Both the position numbers and the translations under genes were made by a program. This document shows, piece after piece, positions 63,792 to 64,000 of a stretch of DNA of 64,000 bases. Position 1 is the first letter of the stretch; each line of letters opens with the position of its first letter. The stretch spans positions 568,001 to 632,000 of the forward strand of contig NW_027118693.1 in the NCBI RefSeq assembly GCF_036417845.1, given 5' to 3'. This stretch comes from Apteryx mantelli. Lineage: Eukaryota > Chordata > Aves > Apterygiformes > Apterygidae. Under the pieces are notes generated by a model. It searched no databases. It had not been told where the DNA came from and worked only from the letters and a program-made list of their open reading frames with translations.

Positions 63792-63883
63792 GTACGTAAA
63801 GCTCAGGGTTCACAGGGCTGGGGCTGGGGGCGGGCAGGAAAGTCATCCCCCAGCGCCTGCCGGCAGTGCCGAGGGAAGTCCTT
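63258..63883 (+). repeat. Segmental duplication, derived copy
   Basis: A 626-base duplicate of 47366-47996 in the same orientation, about 99% identical by eye. Homology stops abruptly at both ends: on the left within exon 2, on the right after GGGAAGTCCTT, where an unrelated TGTGATATG... sequence begins. Confidence 0.93.
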
Positions 63884-64000
63884 GTGATATGTGCTAATTT
63901 GTTGCATCAAATTGAGAAACAGCCTTGGGAACATCTTGTATTGTCGTATGTACTAATTTGTTACATCAGCGAGAAACAGCCTTGGGAACATCTGTGGGAA
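63884..64000 (+). repeat. ~58-bp direct repeat at the window edge
   Basis: Two adjacent units share TATGTRCTAATTTGTTRCAT, then CAGCCTTGGGAACATCT, at an offset of about 58 bases; the second runs to the end of the window. It starts exactly where the FSIP2-like duplication ends. It could be the start of a satellite array or the U3 repeats of an LTR element. Confidence 0.7.

Noticed and set aside
1-64000. CRISPR arrays, tRNA or rRNA genes, bacterial operons
   Set aside because: None seen. The tandem repeats present are microsatellites, minisatellites or element tails, and all recognisable genes are spliced vertebrate genes or retroelements.

Overview
The window looks like bird nuclear DNA. It carries several CR1 retrotransposon copies ending in the typical 8-bp ATTCTGTG-type tail, intron-containing genes with GT/AG splice sites, long gene-free stretches, many homopolymer runs and one GC-rich microchromosome-like gene block. 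I see no bacterial genes, tRNA, rRNA or CRISPR array. The exact species cannot be told from the sequence.

Layout. 1-26.1 kb is almost gene-free and holds one decayed CR1 (3.76-4.89 kb), one short CR1 3' end (13.84-14.05 kb), an older CR1 scrap and an ancient L3/MIR-like repeat. 26.1-34 kb holds two perilipin-3-like genes arranged head to head. The minus-strand copy (exons between 29.74 and 26.35 kb) carries a solitary retroviral LTR in an intron. The plus-strand copy (30.62-33.51 kb) is nearly complete. Each copy has a visible defect: an in-frame TAG in the plus copy, and in the minus copy an AC where the exon-3 acceptor AG should be plus no recognisable PAT exon. 34-46.5 kb has no gene I recognise, apart from an LTR-like or minisatellite patch near 35 kb and one orphan exon-like ORF near 44 kb.

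46.56-50.42 kb is a GC-rich six-exon gene whose first exons match the N-terminus of FSIP2, the sperm fibrous-sheath interacting protein. It ends after about 600 codons, whereas mammalian FSIP2 is several thousand residues long. A 0.63-kb piece of it (part of exon 2, intron, exon 3, part of the next intron) is repeated at about 99% identity at 63.26-63.88 kb, next to an unidentified ~58-bp repeat that runs off the window. Just downstream of the FSIP2-like gene, on the opposite strand, lies a broken Ty3/gypsy-type reverse transcriptase fragment (50.48-50.78 kb), an unusual relic for a bird. It is followed by a young CR1 whose reverse-transcriptase ORF is open for about 600 codons (51.6-53.5 kb). 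53.5-61.6 kb is gene-free with ancient repeat scraps. 61.6-63.1 kb is an old CR1 interrupted by about 0.7 kb of GC-rich DNA.

Functionally the two gene blocks are unrelated: lipid-droplet coat proteins in one, a sperm-tail protein in the other. What they share is recent turnover: gene duplication, decay, retroelement insertion and a fresh segmental duplication.
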